From assembly GCF_029433095.1 (NCBI RefSeq), contig NZ_JARNTX010000011.1, forward strand, positions 1 to 64,000: a stretch of 64,000 nucleotides of DNA. Direction: 5' to 3'. Origin of the DNA: Hymenobacter sp. YC55 (GTDB taxonomy: Bacteria > Bacteroidota > Bacteroidia > Cytophagales > Hymenobacteraceae). Below, piece after piece: positions 63,901 to 64,000 of this stretch. The notes under the pieces were generated by a model. It saw only the letters and a list, made by a program, of their open reading frames with translations, made no database searches and was not told the origin of the DNA. A program made the position numbers and the translations under genes. The first letter of the stretch is position 1. The number at the start of each line of letters is the position of its first letter.

Positions 63901-64000
63901 ATCGTGAGATCAAAGCCCCTTTTATCGGCTAATTCCCTGACCAAAGCTTCGGTATCAATGGGGCCTGCAGCCAGGGAGTACGGATAAACCGGGGCTTTTT
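60990..64000 (-). CDS. Giant coiled-coil plus beta-rich protein (partial, runs off right edge)
   Basis: The frame is open to the window edge (KAPVYPYSLAAGPIDTEALV precedes the TTG at 63944), so at least 1003 residues with the N-terminus outside. The first ~500 visible residues are almost all helical coiled coil (LQRQLNRLEEQLVAISTAGQ, RRDAIQQQGETLIGFAYEKA). Then comes a beta-rich region (~540-850) with repeated Gly-containing strands (FGGMGHFNIETTPRYIRRID, LSFGGLFRINLGIAVGQAYL) that could be a beta-barrel or beta-sheet stack, perhaps DUF6603-like (unchecked). A final charged helix (RRRLEKLESQREQAAKSIEE) ends in CFEPIYC. No family confirmed. It is the first visible gene of the operon. Confidence 0.85.
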   Translation of the reverse strand, partial: KAPVYPYSLAAGPIDTEALVRELADKRGFDLTINKLKDTIAAKAGPAAGDTWTAIRLKAEEFSLQTVDAARVSLQRQLNRLEEQLVAISTAGQRDVEDLVMEEWNLFKRRVLTPAATLEGELQLVLAQAKRLGTLAQVIQHDLERDIVKLQQDIERRTDPKLIIRDTKVVLKRRIDALLALKGVDAILTNVIDFKEELIRRRDAIQQQGETLIGFAYEKANLIKRLPKVIGEQVKRDLNLELDNVNAYQHYIQEVEGDLRSRIPAVKAEICYAVHQAEDELETLKRALDAKFGSRASQAWQQAFEEFSRDFAHAATGHIATMRTDFLVFRSNLLFAEKTIGEVQYKVFDFFNSYPCFPQLHTAQVYAEAVNDLARREIPLKIKYAADYVANQVDNVSLEVKNNAARVFAEVHGEAQEFLKGAMREAGKDLGGLVNPELAAQYLTLLKDGSAKAKETLEDLRATGDELAAELQVARGQILATANKDLNKLLQEQYAKSGMAQHLREFDRMRNGMLTLAEQAKRELKAAEQDVKVQAAAFFQGLEAKILGSIRLRDLLGPNFNLPKLTRLPDKVTYEFLTQDFKPLDVKVFRFIPKPTTSLSAYLAITTKSPQDLQSNTRLSNFTLGIFGDRLLVEFQYIELKSTRKGKNQTNVALGKIGFGKELEFLATLAQGFKLPGTGLKIEPSLSDISITYALPIPGMSGGAFTFDNLKFNIGVSIPIPTGLETTNQPLGIKLGINSATDPFAIGVLIFGGMGHFNIETTPRYIRRIDAGLSFGGLFRINLGIAVGQAYLQAGIRYQYQRLETGEANMELHAIITCGANVTVFGFIDVSVVFVMALKYRKDSGGSALYGVASVSYSVRIGFFRKSFTLTFSKRIAGADAPARPMTAPARTAPRVARQEALRGMDAPQTPVYTLPPAERRRLEKLESQREQAAKSIEEQQAQLDRIERELYQVRESGATSNSERERGDARTRQQDALDDRAAAAANMQGLYDAYCFEPIYC

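Overview
The window looks like a chromosomal accessory-rich segment of a Bacteroidota bacterium, most likely Hymenobacter or a close relative. The signs are type IX secretion C-terminal sorting domains on two proteins, a TlpA-like reductase with a DUF4369-type N-terminus, several SpoIIAA/STAS-SEC14-like paralogues, many large PAS-rich sensor proteins, and genes without clear Shine-Dalgarno sequences. Base composition is moderately GC-rich apart from one AT-rich island (about 47.9-51.4 kb). No tRNA, rRNA or CRISPR array was seen. All functional names come from reading the translations, not from database searches.

Region by region: 0-8 kb holds the tail of a T9SS cargo protein, a thioredoxin-family lipoprotein/periplasmic reductase, a frameshifted DUF4844 gene, a lone serine recombinase, small hypotheticals and a secreted VCBS/FG-GAP repeat protein. 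8-16 kb carries an IS110-family transposase, lipoproteins, two small membrane proteins and two STAS-like paralogues, one broken by an in-frame amber stop. 16.2-22.0 kb is a TerY-P triad (vWA protein, PP2C phosphatase, kinase with zinc ribbon) followed by a membrane-anchored Ppx/GppA-like ASKHA protein and a coiled-coil protein, probably one stress-signalling unit. 22-24 kb is decayed DNA.

24-39 kb is a sensory block: a PAS histidine kinase without its phospho-acceptor histidine, divergent from a receiver-BLUF blue-light protein; a cobalamin-type radical SAM enzyme; a stand-alone CheB; a 1518-residue CheB-CheR-PAS-GAF-kinase; a NarL-type response regulator; and two more STAS-like proteins. These would together sense light, redox or small molecules and feed a NarL-type output.

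39.8-54 kb is a mobile and defence graveyard: a methyltransferase, an N-terminal-only DUF1016 protein carrying a perfect 22-bp palindrome, a helicase IV-like protein fused to a secreted/transmembrane N-terminus, an IS3 remnant, an AT-rich operon for a collagen-like protein plus a MACPF-like protein, a complete IS1182-family element, and remnants of HsdR-N and MazG-like genes. Two ~150-bp elements at 6.0 and 12.2 kb share the terminal inverted repeats of the IS1182-type element and look like its MITEs.

54-64 kb is a minus-strand operon of a papain-like lipoprotein, a secreted protein and two giant proteins (1653 and at least 1003 residues) that I do not recognise; the last runs off the right edge. 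It is the best candidate here for an undescribed multi-gene system, with the collagen-like/MACPF pair and the membrane-tethered helicase next.
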